DNA of 64,000 nt, from assembly GCA_001689495.1 (NCBI GenBank), contig LUJS01000052.1, positions 76,112-140,111 on the forward strand. Reading direction: 5' to 3'. Within the stretch, counting starts at the first letter, position 1; every line of letters begins with the position of its first letter. Source of the DNA: Bacteroidales bacterium M8. GTDB taxonomy: Bacteria; Bacteroidota; Bacteroidia; Bacteroidales; Muribaculaceae. Below, in pieces: positions 8,701 to 17,234 of this stretch. The notes beneath the pieces were generated by a model that worked only from the letters and a program-made list of their open reading frames with translations, did no database searches and was not told the origin of the DNA. The translations under genes and the position numbers were made by a program.

Positions 8701-10644
8701 TCAGGCGTCGATGTTGGCGTAGTTGGCGTTGGCTTCGATGAAGTCGCGACGCGGAGCCACATCCTCGCCCATGAGCATCGAGAAGATTCGGTCCGCCTCG
8801 GCGGCATCGCTTATCGACACCTGTTTCAGCAGACGCTGCTCGGGATCCATGGTAGTGTCGCGTAACTCTTCGGCCGACATCTCGCCGAGACCTTTATATC
8901 GCTGCACCTTGGTCTTGTCGCCGTTTATGGCTATGAACTGCTGCACCTGTGCTTCGGTCCAGCAATATTCCTCGGCCTTGCCGCGCGTACACTTGTACAA
9001 CGGTGGCGTGGCAAGATAGAGGTAACCTTGCTCGATGACCGGACGCATGCGGCGGAAGAAGAATGTCATCAACAGGGTGGCGATGTGCGAACCATCGACA
9101 TCGGCATCGGTCATGATGATTATCTTGTGATAGGCCAGCTTGCTGAGGTTGATTTCCTTGGGGTCCTCGTCCGTGCCTATCGTGACGCGCAGCGCACGAT
9201 AAAGGCTCTGTATTTCCTTGTTGTCGAGTACCTTGTGATCCATAGCCTTCTCGACGTTGAGGATTTTGCCTCGCAGCGGCAAAATGGCTTGAAACGTACG
9301 GTCGCGGCCCTGCTTGGCCGTACCGCCTGCCGAGTCACCCTCGACGAGGAAGAGCTCGCAGTCTTCGGCGTGGCGCGACGAGCAGTCGGCGAGCTTGCCG
9401 GGAAGGCCGCCACCGGCCAGAGGCGACTTGCGAAGGATGTTGTTGCGGGCCTTGTATGCGGCCTGACGTGCCTGCGCTGCAAGGGCAATCTTCTCGACGA
9501 TTGTCTTGGCCTGCTTGGGATGTTCTTCAAGATAGTTGCGGAGAGCCTCGCTGACAGCCGACGAGACAGCGCCTGCGACTTCGCTGTTGCCCAGCTTGGT
9601 CTTGGTCTGGCCCTCGAACTGGGGCTCGAGCACCTTGACGGACACGACTGCGGTAAGGCCTTCGCGGAAGTCGTCGCCGGTTATCTCCACCTTCATGCGC
9701 TCGAGCAGCTTGTTGTCGTCGGCATATTTCTTGAGCGTCGTCGTGAGACCGCGACGGAAACCGCTGAGGTGGGTACCACCCTCAATCGTGTTGATATTGT
9801 TGACAAACGAGTGGACATTCTCGTTGAACGTATTGTTGTATGTCAGGGCCACTTCGACAGGTATGCCCTGACGCTCGGTGGCAAGGTGTATCACATCGTC
9901 GATAAGCGACTCCTTGTTGGAGTCGATGTACTCTACAAACTCCCTGAGACCGTCTTTCGAATAGAAGACCTCGCGGCGGGGATTCCCCTCGGCGTCACGC
10001 TGTCTCAGGTCGGTCAGTGTCAGCGTTATGCCTGCGTTGAGGTAAGCGAGATCCCTGAGGCGCACGGCCAGAGTATTGTAGTCATACTCGGTCACGCTGA
10101 ATATGGTGGGATCGGGCTTGAATATGATGGTCGTGCCGGTCGTGTCGCTCTCCCCTATCACCTTGAGTTCGGTGGTGGGCTTGCCGCAAGAGTATTCCTG
10201 CATGTAGATCTTGCCCGAACGGCGCACCTCGGCGCGAAGATATGTAGAGAGAGCATTCACGCAACTCACGCCCACGCCGTGAAGACCGCCTGAAACCTTA
10301 TAGCTGCCCTTGTCGAACTTGCCGCCGGCATGAAGCACGGTCAGCACTACCTCAAGAGCGCTCTTGTGCTCTTTTTCGTGCATGTCAACAGGGATGCCGC
10401 GGCCGTTGTCGACAACCTTGATCGAGTTGTCCTCGTTGATGGTCACCTCGATGTGAGTTGCATATCCGGCCAGAGCCTCGTCGATAGAGTTGTCCACAAC
10501 CTCATAGACCAGATGATGGAGACCCTTGGCACTGATGTCTCCTATATACATGGCCGGACGCTTGCGTACGGCCTCAAGACCCTCGAGCACCTGAATGTTG
10601 CTGGCGCTATAGGCTTGTTCTTTCTGCTTGTCTTCTTCTGACAT
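8701..10644 (-). CDS. gyrB: DNA gyrase subunit B
   Basis: The ATPase subunit of DNA gyrase, 647 residues. The GHKL ATPase domain carries EVVDNSIDEALAG and DNGRGIPVD, then the transducer region. The Toprim domain shows EGDSAGGTAKQGRDR and the metal-binding TDADVDGSHI, and the C terminus is the usual GyrB end (EDVAPRRDFIEANA). ParE is a close alternative, but length and the C-terminal motif favour GyrB. The gene has its own consensus promoter upstream and a hairpin terminator downstream, so it is probably a single-gene unit. Confidence 0.93.
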   Translation of the reverse strand: MSEEDKQKEQAYSASNIQVLEGLEAVRKRPAMYIGDISAKGLHHLVYEVVDNSIDEALAGYATHIEVTINEDNSIKVVDNGRGIPVDMHEKEHKSALEVVLTVLHAGGKFDKGSYKVSGGLHGVGVSCVNALSTYLRAEVRRSGKIYMQEYSCGKPTTELKVIGESDTTGTTIIFKPDPTIFSVTEYDYNTLAVRLRDLAYLNAGITLTLTDLRQRDAEGNPRREVFYSKDGLREFVEYIDSNKESLIDDVIHLATERQGIPVEVALTYNNTFNENVHSFVNNINTIEGGTHLSGFRRGLTTTLKKYADDNKLLERMKVEITGDDFREGLTAVVSVKVLEPQFEGQTKTKLGNSEVAGAVSSAVSEALRNYLEEHPKQAKTIVEKIALAAQARQAAYKARNNILRKSPLAGGGLPGKLADCSSRHAEDCELFLVEGDSAGGTAKQGRDRTFQAILPLRGKILNVEKAMDHKVLDNKEIQSLYRALRVTIGTDEDPKEINLSKLAYHKIIIMTDADVDGSHIATLLMTFFFRRMRPVIEQGYLYLATPPLYKCTRGKAEEYCWTEAQVQQFIAINGDKTKVQRYKGLGEMSAEELRDTTMDPEQRLLKQVSISDAAEADRIFSMLMGEDVAPRRDFIEANANYANIDA

Positions 10645-10721
10645 TTGTCTTTTTTATATCTTCTGTGTTGTTATCCTGTTGTAGCCTGTCGGAGAGGTTT
10701 TGAAACGGCTGATTTCAGCTA

Positions 10722-10753
10722 CAAAATTACACAAAATAAATGACAGTCGCAAA
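10722..10753 (-). promoter_or_regulatory. gyrB promoter
   Basis: On the minus strand TTTG (10753-10750), a 20-base spacer and TAATTTTG (10729-10722) match the Bacteroidota -33/-7 consensus. The start codon of gyrB lies about 78 bases downstream, giving a leader of roughly 70 bases. The rest of the 206-base spacer up to cdaA shows no other clear element. Confidence 0.72.
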
Positions 10754-10850
10754 TGTAAGGCCAACGATTTTGCCGTTCAGATTAATTTCAGGGCGTTTTG
10801 GCCCGATTATAATATCCCCCTATTGCTAAAGCCCAAAAACCGCCACGGCC

Positions 10851-11627
10851 TCATTCTGCGGCCATTGCCTGCGACAGACGGTGTTCAAGCTCTGTGGAAC
10901 TGAGTCTTGTGTCGAGTTTGCCGCGATATGCCACGGAAATGTTTCCCGTCTCCTCGGAGACAACGATGGCAAAGGCGTCTGTGGCCTGCGATATGCCGAG
11001 GGCGGATCTGTGTCGGAGACCGAGCGCTCGCGGCACATTGCGGTCATGGCTGACGGGAAGAATGCAGCCCGCGCTGCGGATGCGGTCGTGGTCGATTATC
11101 ATGGCCCCGTCATGGAGCGGTGAGTTCTTGAAGAAGATGTTCTCGATGAGGCGCGAGTTGATGTCGGCGTCGATGATGTCGCCGCTCCTTTCGTATGATT
11201 CGAGCGACATCTCCTGCCTTATCACTATCAGTGCTCCGGTCTTTGCCTTGGACATGTTCATGCACGCATATACTATAGGCAGCACATACTTTCGGGTGTC
11301 CGAGGGGTCCTGAGACTTGTCATGCCTGAACAGCCCCTTGAGGAAACGCCATCTCTTGTGGTCGCCGAGCTCTACGAGGAAACGCTTGATCTGGTCCTGA
11401 AACAATATGACGAGCACGAGCAGTCCGATGCTCATGAACTGGTCGAGGATTGACCCCATCAGCTTCAGCTCGAGTATCTGAGAGGTAACCAGCCACACCA
11501 CTATGAACGCCAGCACGCCGAAGAAAATGTTGATTGTCCCGCTCTCCTTCATTATCCTGTAGAGATAGAAGAGAAGCAGAGCCACAATGGCTATGTCGAA
11601 GACGTCGCGAATGCCGAACTGGTCCAC
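10851..11627 (-). CDS. cdaA: Diadenylate cyclase CdaA (c-di-AMP synthase)
   Basis: A 258-residue membrane enzyme that joins two ATP into the second messenger c-di-AMP. Three N-terminal membrane helices (about residues 8-25, 32-50 and 62-78) precede the DAC domain. Both catalytic motifs are intact: DGA at 173-175 (SPLHDGAMII) and RHR at 205-207 (GLRHRSALG). It starts 13 bases after folP and is likely co-transcribed with it. No CdaR-type partner is adjacent, unlike the Firmicutes arrangement. Confidence 0.96.
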   Translation of the reverse strand: MDQFGIRDVFDIAIVALLLFYLYRIMKESGTINIFFGVLAFIVVWLVTSQILELKLMGSILDQFMSIGLLVLVILFQDQIKRFLVELGDHKRWRFLKGLFRHDKSQDPSDTRKYVLPIVYACMNMSKAKTGALIVIRQEMSLESYERSGDIIDADINSRLIENIFFKNSPLHDGAMIIDHDRIRSAGCILPVSHDRNVPRALGLRHRSALGISQATDAFAIVVSEETGNISVAYRGKLDTRLSSTELEHRLSQAMAAE

Positions 11628-11640
11628 CGTAATTGCGTTT

Positions 11641-12480
11641 TTATATTGAAGACTGGTAAATTCTCACTGCCTGTGATGCCTCGAGCACATCATGCACGCG
11701 GAGTATCGCGGCACCGCGCGTAAGCGCCAGAGTGTTCAATGCCGTCGTCGCGGACAGGGCTTGATCGGGTGTGATTCCGAGAAGGCGGGTCAGCATTGAC
11801 TTGCGCGAAACGCCCACAAGCAGAGGCGCGTCAAGGAGCTCGGTAAACAGGCTAAGATTGCGCACCATCTCGTAATTCTGCTCGAGGGTCTTGGCAAACC
11901 CGAATCCGGGGTCTATGATGATGTCCGACACGCCTTTCAGCCTCAGCTCACGCATCTTGACCGAAAGGTCGGCCATAACCTCGGCCGTAACGTCCCGATA
12001 ATCCGTCTTGGTCTGCATGTCCGAGGGCGTGCCGCGCATGTGCATCAATATATATGGTACCCTCAAGGCCGCCACTGCATCAAACATATCCGCGTCAAGA
12101 CTGCCGCCCGAAATGTCGTTGATTATGTCCGCACCGAATTCCGAAACGGCGACTTTTGCCACCTCCGCCCTGAACGTATCGACAGACACCGGTATGTCGG
12201 GTGCCACCGATCTGACAGCCTTCAGGCCGGTCTCAAGACGGGCCATCTCCTTCTCGGGCGAGACATCGTCGGCTCCCGGGCGCGAAGAATAAGCCCCTAT
12301 GTCGATGAAGTCAGCACCGTCAGAGAGCATCCGCTCTACTTTCTCGCAAACGCTTTCTTCGGTCTGAGTGCGGGATCCGGAATAGAACGAATCCGGTGTG
12401 ACATTGACTATCCCCATCACCTGAGGACGTTCATAACGGCGCAACTCGCCTCGGATATTTAGAGTGAACGGGGTGAACAT
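11641..12480 (-). CDS. folP: Dihydropteroate synthase
   Basis: A 279-residue TIM-barrel enzyme of folate synthesis that condenses p-aminobenzoate with dihydropterin pyrophosphate. Signatures are MGIVNVTPDSFYSGSR, DIGAYSSRPGAD, SVDTFRAEVAK, INDISGG, IDPGFGFAKT and VGVSRKSM, all in order. Length is normal. A promoter reaches to within eight bases of the start codon, so the message should be almost leaderless. It is the first gene of a folP-cdaA pair. Confidence 0.97.
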   Translation of the reverse strand: MFTPFTLNIRGELRRYERPQVMGIVNVTPDSFYSGSRTQTEESVCEKVERMLSDGADFIDIGAYSSRPGADDVSPEKEMARLETGLKAVRSVAPDIPVSVDTFRAEVAKVAVSEFGADIINDISGGSLDADMFDAVAALRVPYILMHMRGTPSDMQTKTDYRDVTAEVMADLSVKMRELRLKGVSDIIIDPGFGFAKTLEQNYEMVRNLSLFTELLDAPLLVGVSRKSMLTRLLGITPDQALSATTALNTLALTRGAAILRVHDVLEASQAVRIYQSSI

Positions 12481-12487
12481 TTCACCG

Positions 12488-12518
12488 CGAAATTACACAT
12501 TTTTTGGCACACGGCAAA
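12488..12518 (-). promoter_or_regulatory. Probable folP promoter
   Basis: On the minus strand TTTG (12518-12515), a 19-base spacer and TAATTTCG (12495-12488) fit the consensus with one mismatch in the -7 box. The position would start RNA at or next to the folP start codon. It lies between the terminator of the upstream RNA and folP. Confidence 0.5.
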
Positions 12519-12531
12519 GCATCGGGGCTTA

Positions 12532-12731
12532 AAAAGAATCAGAGGAGTCTCTTCTCACGAAGGAACTCCTCTGCCGTCTTAGCAATAAGACTCTACAAAC
12601 CTAACATAAAAACACATTTACTATTATGCAATTCGTTTCTTATAATCCATGCATCATTCTTAGTACAAATTTCCGATATGATATTTTCTTGCAATTCCGT
12701 TTAGCTTGACATAGGGTCTTTGCCCTGTCTC
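12532..12731 (-). ncRNA. Candidate structured small RNA upstream of folP
   Basis: A stretch of about 200 bases on the minus strand with its own promoter and terminator and no reading frame of note. Predicted structure by eye: a 5' hairpin (GACA..GGG/CCC..TGTC, 12729-12708), an AT-rich middle, a six-pair hairpin with a four-base loop (GTCTTA/TAAGAC, 12591-12576), and a nine-pair GC-rich terminator stem (CAGAGGAGT/ACTCCTCTG, 12573-12540) with a further inner three-base pairing, followed by a run of five T. I recognise no known family. A 6S-like RNA is possible by size, but the ends do not pair into a 6S rod. An attenuated folP leader is the main alternative. Confidence 0.5.
12540..12573 (-). 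terminator. Intrinsic terminator of the candidate small RNA
   Basis: The stem CAGAGGAGT pairs with ACTCCTCTG, with an inner TTC/GAA pairing, and is followed on the minus strand by ATTCTTTTT. This is a typical intrinsic terminator. It lies 60 bases upstream of the folP start codon. Confidence 0.65.
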
Positions 12732-12736
12732 TATTG

Positions 12737-12768
12737 CAAAATTAATGAATCGGCGAGGGCAAAGTCAA
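12737..12768 (-). promoter_or_regulatory. Promoter of the candidate small RNA
   Basis: On the minus strand TTG (12768-12766), a 21-base spacer and TAATTTTG (12744-12737) fit the Bacteroidota consensus. An inverted repeat AGGGCAAAG/CTTTGCCCT (12756-12764 and 12718-12726) brackets the -7 box and could be an operator or part of the RNA. The rest of the 12481-12938 spacer, from 12769 to 12938, is AT-rich and shows only a lone TTGTCGCA at 12909-12916. Confidence 0.5.
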
Positions 12769-12938
12769 GTGATAAGGAAGGTGATTGAGAAAATATAAAC
12801 ACCTAAATATTTTTACAAGTTGACACACTGCATATTAGCGATTTTGAATATAACTAAAAATATAGACAAAATATAGGATGTTACAGGGGGTGCTGCACTC
12901 AAAAAGTGTTGTCGCATGGGATTTTTCCTACTCGGTTT

Positions 12939-14555
12939 TCAGTCACACGCCCCTTTGTCTGACGAGACGGAATGAATGGCCATAACGTCGCTGTCGAATG
13001 TCTCTCTGTTGATAGCGCGGCTTTTGAATTTATTACGATAAGTATATATCGTGTAGACCGAATAGTTCAACATCTGGGCAATCCTCGAGGTGTCCTCCAC
13101 GCCAAGCCGCATCAGGGCCAGAATACGCAAATCCGTGTTGAGTTTCTCGTTGTCCTTGAGTTCTACCTGCTTGTCAGGCTCAAGGAGGGCGTTGACATCG
13201 GCCACGAAATCGGGATAGAGATGTAGGAATGCATCGTCAAACACCTCATAAAACTCCTTGGACTGCTCCTCGATGAACTTGCCCGACTTGGTCAGTTTGA
13301 GCAGGTCGTCGACCTTGCCTGTGGTGATTTTGCGGTTTACGACCTTGTTGAACTGGTTGAGCTTGTCCATATATATGGAGCAGAGATTCAGGAACTGGGC
13401 TATGTAGACATCCTTGGTCTTGTTGGCGTCGGTGAGACAGCGCGTCATTGACCTGAGCTGGGCATTGCGCTTGCGGGCAATGCGGGTGACGATGGCCAGA
13501 AAGACCATAAGCACTGCCATTGCGGCCATGACGGCATATATGCGCATACGGTTTGAGTGCAACTGGGCCTTGTGCGCTCCTTCAATAAGGGGTATGGACT
13601 GCGATGTCTGTATTATTCGCAATGATGCGTGGCAGTCCACTGCATTGCTCAGGGCAACGGCAAGATAGTCGTGCGCACGGGCCACGTCTCCCTTCTCGTA
13701 CAGCATCTTGCCGAGTTCCTGAAGGGATGCCACCTCAAGAGTGGCACATCGCGTATCGGCAATCGCGGATTTGGCCAGATAGTACATGTATCCGTCAATG
13801 TCGTCTCTCTCCCGGGCAATCTCGGCGAGCAGGTGGGTCGCCCTCGCATAGATGGGATCGGTATCGCCGGCCTCGGAAATCAGCTCGGTCAGAATGACCA
13901 TGACCTTGGAGTAGTCTCCGTGATGCGAATAATGCTCCGCAAGGTTGAGCTTATAGACCGGCGAACCCTCGGGCAGAAGTTCCAGCAGTCCTGTCTGGGC
14001 CTTGTCCTGAAGGGCGATGATGCTGTCGTAGACCGAGGGGTAATCCGTAAGGAAATTTGCCGTGTAGAACTGCATTTGCCTCTCCGACTCGAGCTTCTCG
14101 GCCAGTAGTCCGTCGGGGACTCCTACCCTGTTTATCGAGTCCATCAGCTGGCTGCTCTCGCTGAAAAACATCACGAGCGGCAACACCTTGGTCTTGCGCA
14201 GGGCAAACCTTAGAGCTATCGAATCGAGGCCGGCGGCTTGGGCACGGTTGAATCCGATGTTGTAGAACATCAGGGCCGAATCGGTGTTGAACGAGTTGTA
14301 GTCGTCGCCGAGGCCGAGTATGGCCGAGTATCTCAGGCTGTCGGGAATGCCGGCGGTCATCTCAACCTTTTTCAACGAATCTATGCGGTCTCTTTTCACC
14401 GATATATAAGACTCTCGCTTGGCAAGCTCGCGATCAAGCCTCTTGAGCAGGGAGTCTACATCTTCTTCAGAAAAAGCCCTCCCTACCGCCGTGACAGGCA
14501 TGAGCAGCACGGCGACAAGGAGGGATAGTATCGAGGACGAGATGATGCGGGACAT
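12939..14555 (-). CDS. DUF6377-type membrane-anchored regulator with TPR-like sensor and helix-turn-helix end
   Basis: A 538-residue protein with a signal peptide (about 1-26), a periplasmic helical TPR-like region (about 30-340), one membrane helix near 345-365 (MRIYAVMAAMAVLMVFLAIV), and a cytoplasmic tail that includes the DUF6377 region. The tail ends in a LuxR-like helix-turn-helix (LRILALMRLGVEDTSRIAQMLNYSVYTIYTYRNKFKSRA). It looks like a one-piece transmembrane transcription regulator, common in Bacteroidales. It starts one base after the purT stop and is probably co-transcribed with it. The signal and target genes are unknown. Confidence 0.8.
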   Translation of the reverse strand: MSRIISSSILSLLVAVLLMPVTAVGRAFSEEDVDSLLKRLDRELAKRESYISVKRDRIDSLKKVEMTAGIPDSLRYSAILGLGDDYNSFNTDSALMFYNIGFNRAQAAGLDSIALRFALRKTKVLPLVMFFSESSQLMDSINRVGVPDGLLAEKLESERQMQFYTANFLTDYPSVYDSIIALQDKAQTGLLELLPEGSPVYKLNLAEHYSHHGDYSKVMVILTELISEAGDTDPIYARATHLLAEIARERDDIDGYMYYLAKSAIADTRCATLEVASLQELGKMLYEKGDVARAHDYLAVALSNAVDCHASLRIIQTSQSIPLIEGAHKAQLHSNRMRIYAVMAAMAVLMVFLAIVTRIARKRNAQLRSMTRCLTDANKTKDVYIAQFLNLCSIYMDKLNQFNKVVNRKITTGKVDDLLKLTKSGKFIEEQSKEFYEVFDDAFLHLYPDFVADVNALLEPDKQVELKDNEKLNTDLRILALMRLGVEDTSRIAQMLNYSVYTIYTYRNKFKSRAINRETFDSDVMAIHSVSSDKGACD

Positions 14556-14556
14556 T

Positions 14557-15741
14557 TTATTTCACACGAACCACGAGTTTGTCATAAGCTCTTTCCGCCT
14601 TGGCCCGAGCCTCTTCCACGGTGTCGGCGGTGGCGAGGATTACACCCATGCGGCGGTGCCCCTTGATTTCGGGCTTGCCGAAGATTCGCATCTGCGTGCC
14701 GGGCTCTTCGAGCACCTTTTCGAGGTCGTCCATCTCTATCTCGGTGGTGTCTCCCTCGACAACCACGGCACGCGAGGCCGAAGGACCATAGAAACGTATC
14801 TCAGGCACGGGGAGTCCGAGCAACGCCCTCGAATGCAGGGCAAACTCGCTGAGGTCCTGAGAGATCATAGTCACCATGCCGGTGTCGTGCGGACGGGGAG
14901 AGACCTCGCTGAATATCACCTCGTCGCCCTTGACAAAGAGCTCGACGCCGAATATTCCGTAACCGCCGAGGGCATCGGTGACCTTGCGGGCCATGTCTTG
15001 TGCGGCCGCCTTGGCCTCGGCGGTCATTGCCTGAGGCTGCCACGAGTAACGGTAATCTCCGTCAACCTGAATGTGACCGATGGGCTCGCAGAATTTCGTT
15101 CCGGAAACCGAGCGCACGGTGAGCAGGGTTATCTCGTAGTCGAAATCGACAAAACCCTCGACGATGACACGACCGGCACCGGCCCTGCCACCCTCCTGTG
15201 CGATGTGCCACGAGTTCTCGACGTCGGCCTCGGTCTTGATGACGCTCTGGCCATGACCGCTCGACGACATGACGGGCTTGACGACGCAGGGGATGCCGAC
15301 AGCCTTTACGGCCTCGCGGAATTCATCGTAATCAGATGCGAAACGATAGGGCGAAGTCTTGATGCCGAGCTCCTCGGCGGCCAGACGACGGATACCCTCA
15401 CGGTTCATGGTGAGGAACGCAGCACGCGCTGTCGGGGTTACATGGACACCCTCCTCCTCCATCTTCACCAGCACGGGGGTCGCGATGGCCTCGACCTCGG
15501 GAATGACGTGGTCGGGTTTCTCGCTCTCTATTGCCGAGCGCAGGGCGTCGGGATCGAGCATGTTGAATACAAGAGCCTTGTCGGCTACCTGCATGGCCGG
15601 AGCCGATGCATACTTGTCGCAGGCAACGACTTCCACTCCCATGCGCTGCAGTTCGATGGCGACTTCCTTACCTAACTCTCCACTGCCGAGCAGCATCGCC
15701 TTGCGGCCGCTCGGAGTGCGCTTGCTTCCTATTTTTGACAT
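14557..15741 (-). CDS. purT: Formate-dependent phosphoribosylglycinamide formyltransferase (PurT)
   Basis: PurT makes formyl-GAR from GAR, formate and ATP in purine synthesis. The 394-residue protein begins MSKIGSKRTPSGRKAMLLGSGELGKEVAIE and shows ATP-grasp features throughout (VKPVMSSSGHGQSV, FGVELFVKGDEVIFSEVSPRPHDTGMVT). The open frame continues upstream to 16305, but that part is antisense to another gene. The start at 15741 gives the normal family length and is preceded by a TAACTTTG box. DUF6377 follows one base after the stop. Confidence 0.95.
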   Translation of the reverse strand: MSKIGSKRTPSGRKAMLLGSGELGKEVAIELQRMGVEVVACDKYASAPAMQVADKALVFNMLDPDALRSAIESEKPDHVIPEVEAIATPVLVKMEEEGVHVTPTARAAFLTMNREGIRRLAAEELGIKTSPYRFASDYDEFREAVKAVGIPCVVKPVMSSSGHGQSVIKTEADVENSWHIAQEGGRAGAGRVIVEGFVDFDYEITLLTVRSVSGTKFCEPIGHIQVDGDYRYSWQPQAMTAEAKAAAQDMARKVTDALGGYGIFGVELFVKGDEVIFSEVSPRPHDTGMVTMISQDLSEFALHSRALLGLPVPEIRFYGPSASRAVVVEGDTTEIEMDDLEKVLEEPGTQMRIFGKPEIKGHRRMGVILATADTVEEARAKAERAYDKLVVRVK

Positions 15742-15768
15742 GTTAATGTGATGATCGGTTATCTGGTG

Positions 15769-15776
15769 CAAAGTTA
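15769..15776 (-). promoter_or_regulatory. -7 box upstream of purT
   Basis: TAACTTTG on the minus strand, 27 bases before the purT ATG, fits the -7 consensus. No clear -33 element is seen. It supports the short PurT start. Confidence 0.5.
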
Positions 15777-15872
15777 GTGAAAAAAGATGAAATTTTACGC
15801 TACGCCACGCCCAAAGTGTTAACGATGGTGTGTTTTTGCCATCCGTTAAATCGAAAAACCATTCAAAAGTGT

Positions 15873-15880
15873 TAACTTTG
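15873..15880 (+). promoter_or_regulatory. -7 box upstream of the TIGR04076 gene
   Basis: TAACTTTG lies nine bases before the ATG at 15890, which would give a nearly leaderless message. The nearest upstream TTTG (15835-15838) is too far to be its -33 partner. Confidence 0.45.
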
Positions 15881-15889
15881 TATGAAGTT

Positions 15890-16273
15890 ATGGATAGACG
15901 AAGTTTTTGCAAGATGGCAGCGCTTGCCGCAGGCGCCATCGGACTCGGGGGCGCCAGAGCGTTTGCGACGACCGGTGCCGTACGAAATCCGGTCAATGCA
16001 AAGGTGACCGTGATAAGGCGCGCCTGTTTCGAGGATCTGCAGAGCCTCTTTCTCGAAGACCCCGAGTGCGGCCCGTGCGAGGCGTTCGAGACCGGCGAGA
16101 CTTTCATGACCACAGGAGTCTGCCCCGAGGGATTCTGCCCCAAGGCGTGGGAGACGATTGCCGGATGCATCGACAGGGCAAGCCATTGCCCGGAGTCCAA
16201 CGGGTATGAGGGAGCGGTCATAGCTGCCTGCCCTGACGGGACACGGCCCGTGATATTCAGGATAGAATTATAA
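15890..16273 (+). CDS. TIGR04076 family protein with a twin-arginine signal
   Basis: A 127-residue cysteine-rich protein. It starts MDRRSFCKMAALAAGAIGLG, a good Tat-type signal (RRSFCK, then a hydrophobic stretch ending near GGARAFA). The mature part follows the TIGR04076 pattern: KVTVIRRACFEDLQ, CGPCEAFETGETF, VCPEGFCPKAWETI and ACPDGTRPVIFRI. Eight cysteines remain after the signal. Family function is unknown, and most members I know of lack a signal peptide. The frame extends upstream to 15830, but the Tat motif and the -7 box favour 15890. It lies 31 bases before the OmpA-type lipoprotein gene. Confidence 0.8.
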   Translation: MDRRSFCKMAALAAGAIGLGGARAFATTGAVRNPVNAKVTVIRRACFEDLQSLFLEDPECGPCEAFETGETFMTTGVCPEGFCPKAWETIAGCIDRASHCPESNGYEGAVIAACPDGTRPVIFRIEL

Positions 16274-16304
16274 TCATCAACGTAAAACAATAAAGACAAC
16301 GACA

Positions 16305-17162
16305 ATGAAAATCAGAAGCCTGTTGGCGCTTTGCGCCGCTGTTGCCCTCACGGGATGTGTGAGCAACAAGAAATATGCCGCACTTCAGGCAGAGCATCAG
16401 GCCCTCCAGCAGGATTATACCACCATGCAGGTCAATCTCGCGGAGAGCCGCACTAACGGCAAGAACCTCGAAGCAATGCTCGAGGACGCACGCCGCCACA
16501 ACGAACAGCTCAAGGCAAACTATGCCAACCTGCAGAAGACTCTCGACAACTCGATACAGCAGAACACGCAGGGCAACGTGAATATCTCGAAGCTCGTGGA
16601 CCAGATCAATGCCTCGAACAAATACATCAAGCAGCTTGTCGAGGCCAAGTCGAAGAGCGACTCCCTCAATCTGGCCCTTACGACCAACCTGACACGCTCG
16701 CTGACCGGTGCCGAGAGCGACGAGGTCAACGTCAAGGTGCTCAAGGGCGTGGTCTACATCTCGCTTGCCGACAACATGCTCTTCAAGTCAGGCAGCTATG
16801 AGGTCAACGAACGCGCCATGCAGACTCTGGGCAAGATCGCCAAAATCATAACCGACTATAAGGATTACGACGTGCTTGTCGAAGGCAACACCGACCCCGT
16901 GCCCATCTCGCGCACCAACATCCGCAACAACTGGGACCTCAGCGCCCTGCGCGCATCCTCGATAGTACAGGTGCTCCAGAATGACTTCGGCGTAAATCCC
17001 TCGCGTCTCACCGCAGCCGGACGCGGCGAGTTCAATCCCATCGCAGACAACTCCAGCGAACTGGGACGCCAGCGCAACCGCCGCACCGAGATCATCATCA
17101 CCCCGAAACTCGACCAGTTCCTTGACCTGATCGACAAGGCACCCAAGGAAGAGCAGCAATAA
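16305..17162 (+). CDS. OmpA-family outer-membrane lipoprotein
   Basis: A 285-residue lipoprotein. The lipobox LTGC puts the lipidated Cys at 18. A coiled-coil region covers about residues 25-130 (KYAALQAEHQALQQDY and following). The OmpA-like peptidoglycan-binding domain spans about 150-275 with DNMLFKSGSYEVNERA, VEGNTDPVPISR, NWDLSALRASSIVQVL and GRGEFNPIADN. It should link the outer membrane to peptidoglycan, similar to Pal. A bidirectional hairpin follows the stop. Confidence 0.92.
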   Translation: MKIRSLLALCAAVALTGCVSNKKYAALQAEHQALQQDYTTMQVNLAESRTNGKNLEAMLEDARRHNEQLKANYANLQKTLDNSIQQNTQGNVNISKLVDQINASNKYIKQLVEAKSKSDSLNLALTTNLTRSLTGAESDEVNVKVLKGVVYISLADNMLFKSGSYEVNERAMQTLGKIAKIITDYKDYDVLVEGNTDPVPISRTNIRNNWDLSALRASSIVQVLQNDFGVNPSRLTAAGRGEFNPIADNSSELGRQRNRRTEIIITPKLDQFLDLIDKAPKEEQQ

Positions 17163-17186
17163 GGATTACATAAGAACATAAGACAG

Positions 17187-17223
17187 ATCCGCCCCGCGAT
17201 TCATCAGTGATCGCGGGGCGGAT
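17187..17223. terminator. Shared terminator between the OmpA-type gene and rnpB
   Basis: A perfect 14-pair stem (ATCCGCCCCGCGAT and its complement) with a nine-base loop, followed on the plus side by TGTGTAAAAAA. It lies between convergent genes and can serve both: the OmpA-type gene on the plus strand and rnpB on the minus strand. Confidence 0.8.
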
Positions 17224-17234
17224 TGTGTAAAAAA

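Noticed and set aside
10748..10753. GTCGCA near the gyrB promoter as a member of the repeat family
   Set aside because: A single six-base match with no arm or partner. It overlaps the TTTG element of the promoter.
12540..12590. A short coding remnant on the minus strand (peptide SLIAKTAEEFLREKRLL)
   Set aside because: It has no start codon, stop codons lie close on both sides, and the same bases form two clear hairpins. The RNA reading is better.
12909..12916. A lone TTGTCGCA as a further member of the repeat family
   Set aside because: Only one half-arm is present, with no partner or core nearby. It can be chance.
15742..16305. N-terminal extension of PurT
   Set aside because: It would be antisense to the TIGR04076 gene, exceeds the family length and lies upstream of a promoter-like box and a normal PurT start.
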